This document shows positions 63,610 through 64,000 of a stretch of 64,000 bases of DNA, piece by piece; within the stretch, counting starts at the first letter, position 1; the number at the start of each line of letters is the position of its first letter. The notes beneath the pieces are model-generated. The model saw nothing but the letters and a program-made list of their open reading frames with translations, was not told the DNA's origin and searched no databases. The stretch covers positions 170,462 to 234,461 of the forward strand of contig CAYOWQ010000006.1 in NCBI GenBank assembly GCA_964407695.1, written 5' to 3'. The translations under genes were made by a program, and so were the position numbers. The DNA comes from CAYOWQ01 sp964407695. GTDB taxonomy: Bacteria; Planctomycetota; Phycisphaerae; Phycisphaerales; SM1A02.

Positions 63610-64000
63610 ATGTGTGGTCGTGTGATAACAGGCGTGTTGACGATGATGCCTTGGCTTGCAGTTTGCTTGATTGCTGTGCCTATTGCAGGAGCTGCTGATC
63701 GCAGGGTTGACCCATCCTCGCCAGTGAACGGCAATGGCAGCGAGAGCGATTGGTCAAACGCGTACCACGAACTGCACGATGCGCTCGCGGATGCGGAGTC
63801 GGGCGACCAAGTGCTTGTCGCCGGGAATCCGAATTGGATCTGGACTCCGGACGACGGCAACGACCAGACCGTGTCATTCATGCTTGTGAACGGTATCGCC
63901 TTGCGCGGCGGCTTCGCAGGCTACGGAGCCGTTGATCCCGACCTGCGCGACTTCATCAACACGCCCACCATTCTCTCCGGCGACCTCGGCGGCGACGATG
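63610..64000 (+). CDS. Secreted beta-helix-type surface protein, 3' end cut
   Basis: ATG at 63610 with GAGGAGG six bases upstream; the frame runs off the right edge after 130 codons. The signal peptide MPWLAVCLIAVPIAGAADR precedes AYHELHDALADAESGDQVLVAGNPNWIW and then GIALRGGFAGYGAVDPDLRDF with TILSGDLGGDD. This start is like planctomycete polymorphic outer-membrane-type proteins of the right-handed parallel beta-helix / choice-of-anchor Q class. The rest is outside the window. Confidence 0.8.
   Translation, partial: MCGRVITGVLTMMPWLAVCLIAVPIAGAADRRVDPSSPVNGNGSESDWSNAYHELHDALADAESGDQVLVAGNPNWIWTPDDGNDQTVSFMLVNGIALRGGFAGYGAVDPDLRDFINTPTILSGDLGGDD

Overview
The window is about 64 kb of GC-rich chromosomal DNA, densely coded on both strands, and most likely comes from a planctomycete of the Phycisphaerales type. 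The evidence is the double dockerin-like repeat (LNGD..VDG.DLGLLLS.W) in the 62.2-63.5 kb secreted protein, a HYExAFE-family protein, the VWA / very charged membrane protein pair, small membrane proteins with CxxC zinc ribbons, and a membrane pyrophosphatase beside pyruvate phosphate dikinase. This taxon call is an inference from gene content. I see no phage, transposase, CRISPR array or rRNA, so this looks like core chromosome.

Layout. 0-5.7 kb (minus): secreted alpha/beta hydrolase (cut by the window edge), a methyltransferase overlapping a phosphatidylserine decarboxylase, three small exported or membrane proteins, a HYExAFE nuclease-like protein and an MBL-fold hydrolase. 5.7-11.3 kb: divergent membrane pyrophosphatase and ppdK, i.e. 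pyrophosphate energy metabolism. 11.3-20.4 kb: glmS, rarA, 5-formyl-THF cyclo-ligase, LysM/L,D-transpeptidase, two stress-type genes, pdxA and a DUF4010 membrane protein. 20.4-32.7 kb: methyltransferase, Nudix, gamma-glutamyltransferase, moaD, glutathione peroxidase, mutL, thioredoxin-like protein, TPR protein, queF, hscB-like, moeA, ada. 32.7-45.4 kb: EF-G paralogue, hflX with a PD-(D/E)xK-like partner, mutS, tRNA-Ala(CGC), a PgpH-type HD phosphodiesterase, a Tat metallophosphoesterase and a four-helix membrane protein.

45.5-48.2 kb holds the most interesting locus: a metB-like/hom operon preceded by a 31-codon leader ORF with the run Met-Ser-Met-Ser-Met-Ser-Met-Ala-Met. Just after this run the leader contains a 10-base copy of the metB Shine-Dalgarno region. 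Both copies are complementary to one intervening segment (45692-45702). This has the layout of a translational attenuator sensing methionine supply. A plausible promoter would make the leader ORF nearly leaderless.

48.2-55.5 kb (minus) is a five-gene tandem: histidine kinase, coiled-coil lipoprotein, highly charged membrane protein, double-VWA protein and a DUF4287/DUF5655-like protein. Divergent from it is parB, which carries a perfect 16-bp parS site inside its own coding sequence. 56.6-64 kb: secreted hypothetical, FecR-domain protein, HD-GYP/PilZ protein, sucB (2-oxoglutarate dehydrogenase E2), zinc-ribbon membrane protein, HAF-repeat/dockerin protein, and the start of a secreted beta-helix-type protein running off the edge.

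Gene ends are unusually tight. Of twelve convergent pairs, eleven meet within -19 to +24 bp, three of them with 18-19 bp overlaps. Only three convincing intrinsic terminators were found. No gap between genes exceeds about 300 bases.
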